64,000 nt of DNA from Marinobacter sp. S6332 (GTDB lineage: Bacteria; Pseudomonadota; Gammaproteobacteria; Pseudomonadales; Oleiphilaceae), in the NCBI RefSeq assembly GCF_023016045.1, contig NZ_JALKAP010000006.1, positions 191,909 to 255,908 on the forward strand. The letters are read 5' to 3'. The notes below the pieces were generated by a model that saw only the letters and a program-made list of their open reading frames with translations, was not told where the DNA came from and ran no database searches. Positions within the stretch are counted from its first letter, which is position 1; every line of letters starts with the position of its first letter. Of the stretch, positions 54,576 through 63,496 are shown piece by piece. The position numbers and the translations under genes are program-made.

Positions 54576-55945
54576 GACTGATCGGTCTCCTTGATGCCCA
54601 GCCCCAGTGCAAGCCCGAGTGTGATTCGGTTGCTCAGACGCTCGTAGATTAAGTCGTTAAGTTGTGATTCCAGATCAAAGGTCTGCCGTTGGACTACGAG
54701 TAACTCGAGTACAGAAACCAGGCCATTCCGGTACTTCTGCTGGTACTGTTGATAGTTGCGGCGTGCGCTCAGAAGCGCGCTGTCTATCTGCTGTTGCTGT
54801 TTGGCAAGGCTCGATTCCTGACCGATCGCATTTTCAACTTCCTGGACTGCGTTCAGCAGCGTTTCCCGATAGGCCTGATAGCTCCTGGCGGTGGTCAGTT
54901 CTGCAGCTTCAGCATTGGCTTTAAGCTCACCGCCACGAAACAAAGGCGCCGTTAACTGACCGAGCAATGACCACACCGGATTTCTCAACAGAGCTTCGCT
55001 TGGCGATGTTCCTGTGTCGCTCAGGGCCGCTTCCAGGCTGATCGATGGCAGCATCTCCTTGTAGGCGACAGACTCACGAAAGTCGTTTGCTTCTATGGCC
55101 AGATAGGCCGCTTTCAGGTCTGGCCGGCGCTGTAACGTTTGGTCGGCAAGGTCGGCCAGGGGTAAAAGAACTTGCGGGTAGTCGTCGGCAATGGCCGTGC
55201 TGCCATGACTCCGGCCGAGCAACAGGTTCAAAGCTCTTTGTTGCTGCTGCAGGGATTCCTGAGTTGCATACAGCAAGGCTCTGGCACTGGCTGCGGAGGT
55301 TTGGGCACTGTCGAGGTCCTCAAGGTCACCCAAACCAGAGCGGTAGCGCTGAAGAATCCACTGCTCGTCTTTTTCCAGCAGCTCCACACGTTGCTTCTCG
55401 ATCGCAACGGATCGATTCAGATTCACCAGCTTCAACCAGCCCTGCATGACCTCAGCTGAGAGCGTATCCCGGGCAGCCTGGTAAAGAGCTAGCTGTTCGG
55501 CGACATCGCTCGCGGCCGCAGACGCCTCATCAGAAATCTTCGCCCACAAATCCAGCTCCCAACTGATGCTGATGCTGGTCGTGTAGGCGGCATCAAGATC
55601 TTCCACTTTATTTGCGCCGAAGCCTGCCTCGACGTCAGGGAGCTGGTCTGCCTGAGTCGCCCGGTACTGGGCACGGAGAATTTCGAGAGAAAGCAGTGTT
55701 TGTCCAAGATCCGGGTTGGCGGCACGCGCTTCGGCAATCAGCGCGCTCAGATCATCGCTGCTGACCAAATCATCCAGATAGGCTGTTTCGGATCCAGCGT
55801 CCAGCTCAGACCAGGAGACCAGATTCTGACGATCAGAATCTGCCTGGGCCAGATAGTCCGGGCTTGTGGACAACGAACTGCAGCCGGTCGCAGCCAGGCA
55901 GAACAGCGCCATCGGTATTACTTTCAAGCAGGGGAGGCGAAACAT
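54572..55945 (-). CDS. Outer-membrane efflux lipoprotein (TolC/NodT family)
   Basis: 457-aa outer-membrane channel that completes the tripartite pump. The N-terminus is a lipoprotein signal with lipobox LAATGC (residues about 17-22), then two TolC/OEP repeats with long Gln/Leu/Ala-rich helices (QARDTLSAEVMQGWLKLVNLN; ETLLNAVQEVENAIGQE). I chose ATG 55945 (MFRLPCLK) rather than TTG 55957, four codons earlier; neither has a strong ribosome site. First gene of the operon, with a direct-repeat regulator box about 70 bases upstream. Confidence 0.92.
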   Translation of the reverse strand: MFRLPCLKVIPMALFCLAATGCSSLSTSPDYLAQADSDRQNLVSWSELDAGSETAYLDDLVSSDDLSALIAEARAANPDLGQTLLSLEILRAQYRATQADQLPDVEAGFGANKVEDLDAAYTTSISISWELDLWAKISDEASAAASDVAEQLALYQAARDTLSAEVMQGWLKLVNLNRSVAIEKQRVELLEKDEQWILQRYRSGLGDLEDLDSAQTSAASARALLYATQESLQQQQRALNLLLGRSHGSTAIADDYPQVLLPLADLADQTLQRRPDLKAAYLAIEANDFRESVAYKEMLPSISLEAALSDTGTSPSEALLRNPVWSLLGQLTAPLFRGGELKANAEAAELTTARSYQAYRETLLNAVQEVENAIGQESSLAKQQQQIDSALLSARRNYQQYQQKYRNGLVSVLELLVVQRQTFDLESQLNDLIYERLSNRITLGLALGLGIKETDQS

Positions 55946-56012
55946 AAAAAAATCCAATCGAGCGCAGTTGAACCTGCGGTAAGCAACTGGATTCAGACTA
56001 TCTGTAAGCTGG

Positions 56013-56028
56013 TTAACGGAGGGTTAAG
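56013..56028 (-). promoter_or_regulatory. Direct-repeat box for the operon's OmpR-type regulator
   Basis: Read on the minus strand, CTTAA-CCCTCC-GTTAA lies about 70 bases before the first gene of the efflux operon. TTAA half-sites 11 bases apart in direct repeat are the usual recognition pattern of PmrA/QseB-type regulators, and such a regulator is encoded in the same operon. Confidence 0.5.
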
Positions 56029-56251
56029 GTCTTCATGGATTTACTTTAAATTCATCACGCGAAATCGCAGCTTGATTCCTCCGTCTATGCCACATCACTC
56101 GATGAGGCGCAGAAAACCAATGTTGATGTTTAAATAAAAGCGAATATGCGCCTCGTATTCAAACCACGCTCTTTTCCCAGCTTAAACTCAGGAAATTCAT
56201 TCTTTCTTGCTTTTTTCCTACTAGCGGGTCGCCATTCAAGATTTTGCTAAT

Positions 56252-56263
56252 AGAATCGATTCT
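56252..56263. promoter_or_regulatory. 12-bp palindrome near the permease promoter
   Basis: AGAATCGATTCT is an exact palindrome. It overlaps TAGAAT (56251-56256), a possible -10 for the transporter gene starting at 56357, so a repressor bound here could block it. No matching regulator is nearby. Confidence 0.3.
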
Positions 56264-56356
56264 GGCCTTGTTTCTGCCCGTAGTGTCGGCAAATTCAAAG
56301 CGGTATCATGCAGCCGCTGTTAAATCCAAAAGCTGATACGCGACGACGGAGGCACA

Positions 56357-57592
56357 TTGACCGAGCGCGCAGAATCCAGAGCGAGCCCTTCCCTGATTGG
56401 CGGGGCAAGTATTATTGCCAGTGTTTGCGTCGGTGCCGGTATGCTGGGCTTGCCCAGTTCGGGTGCAGGTGCCTGGACGATCTGGTCCAGCTTGGCACTG
56501 GTGCTTACCATGGTGGTGATGACACTGTCCGGATGGATGCTGCTGGAAGCCTTCAAGCACTTCGGTTTGCGGGCGTCGTTCAATACCGTTACCAAATCTC
56601 TGCTCGGCTCCCGGGTGAACGCATTCAGTAATCTGACGGTGTACTTTGTTGGCGGCATTCTCCTGTATGCCTATATCACGTCATCTGGCCTGATCCTGCA
56701 GAGCATGACCGGGATCGACAGTAAGCTGGCTTCGGTTGTTTTTGTCCTGTTGTCCTCTCTGGTAGTTTGGCACTCAACCCGTGCAGTGGACCGACTTTCG
56801 GTGGTGCTCATCACTTTCATGTTGGTGAGTTTTGTACTCGGCGTCTCTGGGCTAGCGGTAAGAATTGACCTGGCTATTCTGTTCGATTCCGCAAATGCCG
56901 ACGGTCAATATGCGCCCTATGCGATGGCAATGTTGCCAGTGGCGTTGACGTCTTTCGGCTATCATCATTCGGTGGCATCAATGCGCGCCTATTATGGCGA
57001 GGAGAGGAAGGCTCAGAAAGCCATTCTGGGCGGTACACTGGTAGCTTTAATGTTCTACCTGGTGTGGCTGATCACCATATTCGGCAATCTGCCGAGAGCG
57101 GATTTCGGCCCGGTGGTCGCCCAGGGCGGTGACGTGGATGTTCTGCTCGCCGCCCTTGTTTTTGCCATCAATTCCGAAAGGGTGGCGACCACCATCAGCG
57201 CTTTCTCAACAGCTGCCATTTTGTCGTCTTTTGTCGGCGTTGGCCTGGGCACCTTTGATTACATGGCCGACCTGCTGGGCTTCGATAATGATCGCAAAGG
57301 GCGCTCCAAAACCTGGGCAATTACTTTTATTCCGCCACTGCTGCTGTCGTTGTTTTTTCCGTTTGGCTTCGTTCTTGCCATTGGTTATGCCGGTGCGGCT
57401 GCGGCGGTCTGGGCCTGTATTGTTCCGGCGCTGCTGGCCCGAAAGTCCCGAACACTGAAGGGTGGGCGTCGTGGTTTTATGGCCCCGGGCGGCCAGGTGG
57501 GCATTGCACTGGTTCTGATTTTTGGCGGGCTGACCATCCTGTTCCATTTCATGGGGCTGGCGGGTTGGTTGCCAGAACCTGTGTTGTTCTGA
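56357..57592 (+). CDS. Aromatic amino acid permease (HAAAP family, Tyr/Trp type)
   Basis: 411-aa inner-membrane transporter with 11 helices. The first helix has the family motif GGASIIASVCVGAGMLGLPSS. LTSFGYHHSVASMRAYYGEE is typical of TyrP/Mtr/TnaB. Start TTG 56357 has a strong GGAGG site at 5 bases, so TTG is the true start despite its rarity. The next gene (LpxR-like) also begins at TTG and lies 54 bases away. The exact substrate (Tyr, Trp or Phe) cannot be told. Confidence 0.87.
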   Translation: MTERAESRASPSLIGGASIIASVCVGAGMLGLPSSGAGAWTIWSSLALVLTMVVMTLSGWMLLEAFKHFGLRASFNTVTKSLLGSRVNAFSNLTVYFVGGILLYAYITSSGLILQSMTGIDSKLASVVFVLLSSLVVWHSTRAVDRLSVVLITFMLVSFVLGVSGLAVRIDLAILFDSANADGQYAPYAMAMLPVALTSFGYHHSVASMRAYYGEERKAQKAILGGTLVALMFYLVWLITIFGNLPRADFGPVVAQGGDVDVLLAALVFAINSERVATTISAFSTAAILSSFVGVGLGTFDYMADLLGFDNDRKGRSKTWAITFIPPLLLSLFFPFGFVLAIGYAGAAAAVWACIVPALLARKSRTLKGGRRGFMAPGGQVGIALVLIFGGLTILFHFMGLAGWLPEPVLF

Positions 57593-57646
57593 GGCCCGAC
57601 ATTAGGCCATGCTCGTTGCTCTTAGTACCAACCGGAGAGACTGGAT

Positions 57647-58645
57647 TTGAGTCGTCATTGCGAATGTACCTTCCTACTGTTTTTCGTTATTAGTGTTTTG
57701 CCAACCACCCTGAAGGCAGAAGTTGTGAACCTGTCCTGGGATAACGACCTGCTTACCGGAACCGACCGCGGATATACAAACGGGGTACGCTTGTCGTATC
57801 TGACGGGCGCCGCTGACGAGAACGATGGAAAGTCTGCAAGATTTGCCCGATCTCTGCGTGATGGGCTGCGCTCTCTGCCTGGCATAGGTGCTTCCGGTTC
57901 AGAGCATGCGGTCACACTGAGTTTGCGGCAATTCATGGTTACGCCTGAAGATATCACGGTTGAAAATCCGCAATTCGACGACATTCCCTATGCCGGCCAC
58001 CTGTCGCTCAGCGGCACGCTCTGGAGTTGGGACGCCGATACAATTACCGGTTTTGGCGCTCACATAGGTGTTGTTGGGCCCGAAAGCGGTGCCGAGTCGG
58101 TTCAGAAATGGGTGCATAAAGCCACTGGAAGCGACAAGCCGCAAGGATGGGGCAATCAGCTTGGAACCGATGTGGTGGGTGGCATTCAGGGTGCGCATGG
58201 CCGAAAGCTGTTGCAACTGGGGCAGGGCGGCAACATTGAACAGCGTGTGTCGGTGATTGGGACTGCGCTATTGTCGAGTTTTCGAACCTCCGCAAAAACC
58301 GGGTTAATCTGGCAGCTTGGCAGGCATCTTCCAATAAATTTTGTGCCGGATTACGCTGGCTCCTCTTCAACCATCGCCCTGCCGGGCTCTTTCCAGGATT
58401 CAGGCAGTAGCTGGTCCGTGTATGTAGGTCTGGGCGTGGAGTATGTAGGATATTCCTATATTGACGACAATGCTGGAGCTTATCGTTTTGACGAAGGGCC
58501 GCTGATTGGTCAGCTCGGTCTGGGCGCTACCTGGCAGTGGGATCACCTGCTGGCTTCCGTCACACTGCGAGCCTCGACCAGCGAAAACGAGCGTTATAAA
58601 GACAACTTCAGCTTTGGGACGCTGTCAGTTTCCTGGGCATTATAG
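57647..58645 (+). CDS. lpxR: LpxR-like lipid A deacylase (DUF2219)
   Basis: 332-aa outer-membrane barrel with a signal peptide (FLLFFVISVLPTTLKA). The LpxR active-site region is recognisable: SWDNDLLTGTDRGYTNGVRL contains the Asn-Asp pair, and GFGAHIGVVGPES contains the catalytic His. It ends with aromatic/hydrophobic alternation (GTLSVSWAL) like a barrel strand. Members remove the 3'-linked acyloxyacyl group of lipid A. TTG start with GGAGAG upstream. Probably in one transcript with the permease gene. Confidence 0.85.
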   Translation: MSRHCECTFLLFFVISVLPTTLKAEVVNLSWDNDLLTGTDRGYTNGVRLSYLTGAADENDGKSARFARSLRDGLRSLPGIGASGSEHAVTLSLRQFMVTPEDITVENPQFDDIPYAGHLSLSGTLWSWDADTITGFGAHIGVVGPESGAESVQKWVHKATGSDKPQGWGNQLGTDVVGGIQGAHGRKLLQLGQGGNIEQRVSVIGTALLSSFRTSAKTGLIWQLGRHLPINFVPDYAGSSSTIALPGSFQDSGSSWSVYVGLGVEYVGYSYIDDNAGAYRFDEGPLIGQLGLGATWQWDHLLASVTLRASTSENERYKDNFSFGTLSVSWAL

Positions 58646-58830
58646 AAAGGTCCGTTTCGACTGGTTGTCCAAGGGGCACTTCGTCGTGGTCAGCTAGGCC
58701 CGAAAGGGGTGATGGCTGGATGATTAAAGTGAATCGCTATGACGAGTGATGTTTTTGCCCGATTTCTGCTCTTAAACAAAAGCGAACATTGGTAAGGCGC
58801 ACTCTGGGCTTGGCTTTTCCATGAAACCAC

Positions 58831-60087
58831 CTACTGGGGTGAGAGCTTTGGGAAATAGACTGGTTCAGCATGCTCCGGAACAGACCAAAGAAGTGGCGAG
58901 CGGCTATCCTTTGGGTCTGCATCGACCAGCAAGCCTAGATCGCGAAGCCGTTTAAGCAGTCGCCGGGCAGTCCGCTCCTCACGCTCCCCAGTTAGTGCCA
59001 GAGCGTCAGACCTTGAGATCGATCCTTGAATGAACGCCTGATATAGAACCCACGTAGAGGCGGGTTTTAAGTCATCCCTGCTCGCCACGAAGTCTTCGAT
59101 TCGACGCTTCATAGATTTCAGATTCAGAAGCTCTGAGATGTAGTTGACTTGGTCAACGGAGGTGTCCAAAACGAAATGACAAAATCGGGCCAGGCCAAGC
59201 TCACTGAGCGGGCCTCTGCCATCGGTCTGGCCCTGCTGGACGGCGTCAGCTTGAGCCAAGTTGCTTTTGTACTTCTCGGAGTATATCGCAAGCCCACGGC
59301 TCAAACACCAGACGCCCACGCTTTCCAGTCCAGCTGCCCGGAATGCCGCATCCGTCCAAAGACGAATAACTCGGCCATTGCCATCCAGGAATGGATGGAT
59401 CCAGAGGAATCGATGGTGTGCAGCTGCGATTGCGATCAGACGTCGATCACCTTGGTGTCTGGCGTTTTTATATTCGTTGCAGAACTGCGTCATTAGCTGT
59501 TCCAGATGTTTTGCGTCAGGCGGTATGTGCCGACCAACCTTCACTCCTCGTTCCCTGAACTTTCCACCTTCAACCCAGGCGATTTCCCCAGTTTCATCCA
59601 GCTCGACCTTTTTAAGATCGCTAGGCAAATCCCTGTAAAATCGGCGGTGCAGCTCTTTGATGAAGTCCACGGAAATAACTTCTTCCAGACTCCGATCCTC
59701 AGAAGCTATCCATGCTTGTACGTCGATGTGGGCAAGAGACTCAATCTGTTTGTCCCGAGCAACCGGATTGTCCTCAAAATTTCCCCGCTGGGCCTCGCGG
59801 ATCTGGTGAGGAAGGGTTTTATTGCCTTCAATCAGATTGCTGTAGTACGAGTTGATGACAGCCATGTGCCGGCGCAACGTATCCGCTGTCTCCGGCTCAA
59901 GCTGACCGGCGATCTGAGCGGCTTTCCTGTTCAGGATGCTGGCCAGATCGAGAAGCCCCTCTTTCGTGCAGGAATTCTCGTTTGGCGCAAAAGGCGCGGC
60001 ACTCATCCAAGATGTCATCTGATACCTTAATTCGTGTAGTGATTCTGTGTTTCTGGCTTGCAGTTTGTCCGGGTATTTGTCTGGCAT
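58831..60087 (-). CDS. Fic family protein (class II, autoinhibited AMPylase type)
   Basis: 418-aa protein with the active-site motif HPFLDGNGRVIRLW (H231, matching HPFx(D/E)GNGR), so AMP transfer chemistry is expected. An N-terminal inhibitory helix motif S-x3-E-G is seen at S83-E87-G88 (NSYYSNLIEGN), which makes it class II, inhibited within its own chain. A C-terminal winged-helix region (about 335-405, SRSDALALTGEREERTARRLLKRLRDLG) could bind DNA or RNA. The start at 60087 has no ribosome site; ATG 60018 (MTSWMSAAPF) has AAGG at 6 bases and is a serious alternative. No antitoxin gene adjoins. Confidence 0.87.
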   Translation of the reverse strand: MPDKYPDKLQARNTESLHELRYQMTSWMSAAPFAPNENSCTKEGLLDLASILNRKAAQIAGQLEPETADTLRRHMAVINSYYSNLIEGNKTLPHQIREAQRGNFEDNPVARDKQIESLAHIDVQAWIASEDRSLEEVISVDFIKELHRRFYRDLPSDLKKVELDETGEIAWVEGGKFRERGVKVGRHIPPDAKHLEQLMTQFCNEYKNARHQGDRRLIAIAAAHHRFLWIHPFLDGNGRVIRLWTDAAFRAAGLESVGVWCLSRGLAIYSEKYKSNLAQADAVQQGQTDGRGPLSELGLARFCHFVLDTSVDQVNYISELLNLKSMKRRIEDFVASRDDLKPASTWVLYQAFIQGSISRSDALALTGEREERTARRLLKRLRDLGLLVDADPKDSRSPLLWSVPEHAEPVYFPKLSPQ

Positions 60088-60426
60088 TATGACTGGTTGG
60101 AAGCAGCGGAGCAGAGTTCACGCTGGTGGTACTATACTTGCCTTGTGGCCAGTATAGATAGGCTCTGACACCATTTCCAGTTTTTGGGGTTCGGCTTCAT
60201 CTGTTTATGTTTTCTGCTTTTATGTCCGGCCGGTTGACCGTCAATTTGTCCGGCACAATCTCGTTTGGCTCTCTTAATCATTTATGGAGGGAAATGTGCT
60301 TAACAGTTAAGCCAGAAGGTAGCCGGTCATGCTGGCTCTCCCCAACGTCCACTCCGCGACCTTTGCGATGACTGCGAAATTTCTATCCAAGACGTCGATT
60401 ATTTTCTGGTCGGATTGCACAGTTAA
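60088..60426. other. Intergenic region upstream of the fic gene
   Basis: About 339 bases between the fic start and the pilZ stop. I find no supported gene. It holds the inverted repeat CTATACT-N12-AGTATAG at 60132-60157, 45-70 bases before the longer fic start. Nothing else stands out. Confidence 0.6.
60132..60157. promoter_or_regulatory. 7-bp inverted repeat, possible fic operator
   Basis: CTATACT (60132-60138) and AGTATAG (60151-60157) are exact inverted copies 12 bases apart. The product of fic has a C-terminal winged helix that might bind here. This is suggestive only. Confidence 0.35.
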
Positions 60427-60801
60427 CTAACAAGCAAGGCGATTATAGAACCCCTCAATGCGAGACAACGCGTTATCCACTGCTCTGGAATAGCCTTTTT
60501 TGTTGAGGTAATAGCTGAACTGCACACTTACCCGGTAGCCAGTCTGAAAGGGGCGGCATTCTACAACGCGGGCGCAAACCTTCGATTGATTGATGTACTT
60601 ACCCTCAAAATCCATATGCAAGCGTGTGCCGGGCTCCAGAGGTCGTGGGCATAGCAAAGCCATTCCGTAACGGTTCAGATCAAGGCAGGTAGCTTGAAAA
60701 GGCGGCTTACTTTTGCTGAAAAAGCCGCGCTCCCTAACCTGCACTCTCAGGCAGGAAGCAGGGTAGCGACCTTTGATTCGACGATCTTCGGAAACACTCA
60801 T
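60427..60801 (-). CDS. PilZ domain protein (putative c-di-GMP receptor)
   Basis: 124-aa single-domain PilZ protein. The N-terminal basic motif RRIKGR (R8-x3-R12) and the later LDLNRYGMAL match the c-di-GMP binding pattern RxxxR and (D/N)xSxxG, with Asn in place of Ser in the second. Function depends on an unknown partner. With two c-di-GMP enzymes in this window it could be an effector, which is inference. It is divergent from the Lon-like gene. Confidence 0.82.
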   Translation of the reverse strand: MSVSEDRRIKGRYPASCLRVQVRERGFFSKSKPPFQATCLDLNRYGMALLCPRPLEPGTRLHMDFEGKYINQSKVCARVVECRPFQTGYRVSVQFSYYLNKKGYSRAVDNALSRIEGFYNRLAC

Positions 60802-61021
60802 AATAAGTCGTCATCCGTTGCACATTTTGTAGTTTTTATAGTCGAACTTAAGACTAAAGAATAATAGTCACAAGATGAAGTGTAATGATCGAAAAAAGCT
60901 GTGAACAACAATAAAACAAAAAACGTGAGTTTGGTCACATGGTGGCAGTTCCGAGGTGTTTGCCACAATTCTCTCTCCCGAGCGCGACAGACCGGTCCAC
61001 AGAACCTACAATGACCGGCCA

Positions 61022-63457
61022 ATGAGTCAACTGTTACAGGACCCAACCTTGAAGTCACTGCCTCTGCATCAGCTTTATAAAGCCTGTGTTCTGAAAGAAC
61101 TGCCGTTTAAATCCACCAGACAACTGGAGCCGCTGGCAGAAATTGTGGGCCAAAACCGTGCCCAGGAAGCTGTGCGCTTTGCGCTGGCCATGCCCCATGG
61201 CGGTTATAACGTATATGCCGTGGGCCGAAACGGTCTGGGTAAACGCACCATGATGCTGCGTTATCTTGAGCACCATTTGGATACCGAGCAGCAAAGCCAC
61301 GACTGGTGCTATGTCGCGGATTTTGAGGAGCCGCGTGTTCCCAAGCTTCTCCAGTTGCCTGCGGGAAAGGGCGTACGGCTTAAGCAGGACATGGAAAAGC
61401 TCATGAGCCGGTTGGTGAAAGTTATTCCCCAAACCTTCGACAGCGACAGCTTTCTTGAGCGTTCGGAACAATTGAAAGAAGAATACGGCAAAAAGCAGGA
61501 AGACGAGCTTGAGAAAGTGGCCGCTCAGGCCCGCCGTAAGAAAGTCAGCCTAACCATTACGACACCTGGCGGTTACCGCCTTGTGGCGATGAAGGGCGAC
61601 AAGCCGCACACCGCAGAGACGTTTAAAGAGTTAACGGATGCGCAACGCGATAAGTTTGAAGACTCTATCAATAAGCTTGAGAAAAAACTTCGCCAAGCAC
61701 TGCGTAAGCTGGCGGACTGGGAGCAGGAGTACGCAGATAAACAACAAGCACTAAACAAAGAAACTCTGGAAGGCATATCCGGCCATCAAATTGACGAGCT
61801 GATTGAGAACTACAAAGGCCTTCCGGATGTAGTTGCCTACTTTGAGGCTGTGCGGGCGGATTTGGTTGAGAATCTCGAGATTTTTCTAGACGACAACGAA
61901 GAGCAAGCTGCCATTGCCTATGCGTCGCTGGATAAGAAGATGCCGCGGCGCTATCTGGTGAATGTGTTGGTGCACCAGAAGACCAATGAAGTACCTATGG
62001 TGGTTGAGGATAATCCCACGTATCACAACCTATTCGGATACGTTGAGAATGTGACCTACAAGGGCACCGTATTTACCGATTTCTCTCTGATTCGGGCAGG
62101 CAGTCTGCACCGGGCCAACGGCGGCTACCTTCTGATGGATGCCATCAAAGTGCTGGAGCAGCCCTTCGTGTGGGATGGGCTCAAGCGGGCACTGCGGTCC
62201 AAGTCTATCCAGATTAACTCCCTTGAGCGTGAGCTTACGCTCTCTGGCACTATTTCCATTGAGCCGCAAGCTGTGCCGCTGGATGTGAAGCTTGTGCTGT
62301 TTGGTGACCGTGAAACCTGGATGTTGTTGCAGGACTATGATCCCGAGTTTGCAGAGCTGTTCCGGGTGACGGCTGATTTCGAGAACGAGATGTACCGTTC
62401 CGAAGACAGTCAGGTTACCTATGCAAAGTTTATTGCCAGTGTTGTCAAAGAAAAGAACCTGCTGCACTGCACCAACAAAGCTGTGGCGCGAATTATAGAA
62501 TACAGTGCCCGCATGGCCGAGCATCAAGACAGGCTCTCCCTGCATGCCGCCAACATCGCCAACCTGCTCCGGGAGTCGGACTTCTGGGCTAGACAGGCAG
62601 ATGCCAAGCTCATTCAGGATGTTCATGTGGAAAGGGCTCTGGAGAGCGCCAAATACCGCAGTAGCCGTATTCGTGATCAGTTTTACGATTCGATCCGCGA
62701 TGGCTCTACACTGGTATCCACTCAAGGCTCGGTTGTCGGTCAGGTGAATGCGCTTTCTGTGCTCTCTACTGGAGGGTTCGAATTTGGCTTGTCCAATCGC
62801 GTAACGGCGACCTGCTATTATGGAGACGGTGGCATTATAGACATTGAGCGAGATGTAAAACTGGGCGGCAATATTCACTCCAAGGGTGTGATGATTTTAA
62901 GCTCCTGGCTTGCCTCGCACTTTGCCGTCACTGATCCAATGCACCTGTCTGCCAGTCTTACCTTTGAGCAAAACTACGGCGAGGTAGACGGTGATAGCGC
63001 TTCGTTGGCGGAACTCTGTGCGTTGATATCTTCGCTATCTCGAATCCCTGTCCGTCAGGAACTGGCCATTACCGGCTCCGTCAACCAGTTTGGTGAAGTG
63101 CAACCGATTGGAGGCGTGAATGAAAAGGTCGAGGGCTTTTTTGCGACCTGTCAGCTTAAGGATGGACTGACCGGAAGTCAGGGCGTGATCGTGCCAGCCA
63201 ACAATGTGCAGAACCTGATGTTAGACAGCGAGGTGGTGCAGGCTGTTCGGGACAAGCGCTTTGCTGTTTACTCAGTTTCAAGTGTTGAGGAGGCGGTAAC
63301 GCTGCTGTTGGGCAAGCCAGCTGGTAAGGCAGACAGCAAAGGCAACTATCCGAAACAAAGTGTTTTTGGCATTATCCAGCAACGACTTGAGCAAATGCGC
63401 GAGCATGAGCGTCAGGAACAAGCCCGGGACGATCAAAAAGATCCGTCAATCCATTGA
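61022..63457 (+). CDS. Lon-like ATP-dependent protease (LonB/AAA_32 type)
   Basis: 811-aa protease of the LonB/Lon-C group, distinct from classical LonA by lacking the N-terminal Lon domain. The Walker A-like motif is GRNGLGKRT near residue 75, a coiled coil of about 100 residues (SINKLEKKLRQALRKLADW) is inserted in the ATPase, and the C-terminal peptidase has the Ser-Lys dyad S659 (YGEVDGDSASLAEL) and K702 (GGVNEKVEGFF). ATG 61022 (MSQLLQDPTLK) is chosen over 60956, which lies outside the conserved region. Cytoplasmic quality-control protease; substrates unknown. A response-regulator gene follows 39 bases later. Confidence 0.9.
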   Translation: MSQLLQDPTLKSLPLHQLYKACVLKELPFKSTRQLEPLAEIVGQNRAQEAVRFALAMPHGGYNVYAVGRNGLGKRTMMLRYLEHHLDTEQQSHDWCYVADFEEPRVPKLLQLPAGKGVRLKQDMEKLMSRLVKVIPQTFDSDSFLERSEQLKEEYGKKQEDELEKVAAQARRKKVSLTITTPGGYRLVAMKGDKPHTAETFKELTDAQRDKFEDSINKLEKKLRQALRKLADWEQEYADKQQALNKETLEGISGHQIDELIENYKGLPDVVAYFEAVRADLVENLEIFLDDNEEQAAIAYASLDKKMPRRYLVNVLVHQKTNEVPMVVEDNPTYHNLFGYVENVTYKGTVFTDFSLIRAGSLHRANGGYLLMDAIKVLEQPFVWDGLKRALRSKSIQINSLERELTLSGTISIEPQAVPLDVKLVLFGDRETWMLLQDYDPEFAELFRVTADFENEMYRSEDSQVTYAKFIASVVKEKNLLHCTNKAVARIIEYSARMAEHQDRLSLHAANIANLLRESDFWARQADAKLIQDVHVERALESAKYRSSRIRDQFYDSIRDGSTLVSTQGSVVGQVNALSVLSTGGFEFGLSNRVTATCYYGDGGIIDIERDVKLGGNIHSKGVMILSSWLASHFAVTDPMHLSASLTFEQNYGEVDGDSASLAELCALISSLSRIPVRQELAITGSVNQFGEVQPIGGVNEKVEGFFATCQLKDGLTGSQGVIVPANNVQNLMLDSEVVQAVRDKRFAVYSVSSVEEAVTLLLGKPAGKADSKGNYPKQSVFGIIQQRLEQMREHERQEQARDDQKDPSIH

Positions 63458-63496
63458 CCGGTCGGCATAATAAAATAGACAGGAGAAAACACCCCC

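Larger units (their letters stand above)
55946..56356. other. Divergent intergenic region between efflux operon and amino acid permease
   Basis: About 410 bases with no believable gene. It contains the CTTAA-N6-GTTAA box (56013-56028), a GAGGCGCA/TGCGCCTC pair of inverted 8-mers 35 bases apart (56104-56154), and a perfect 12-bp palindrome AGAATCGATTCT (56252-56263) that overlaps a possible -10 (TAGAAT) of the permease. Confidence 0.6.

Noticed and set aside
62030-62878. 282-codon minus-strand ORF inside the Lon-like gene
   Set aside because: Shadow of the Lon-like protease; no family features.
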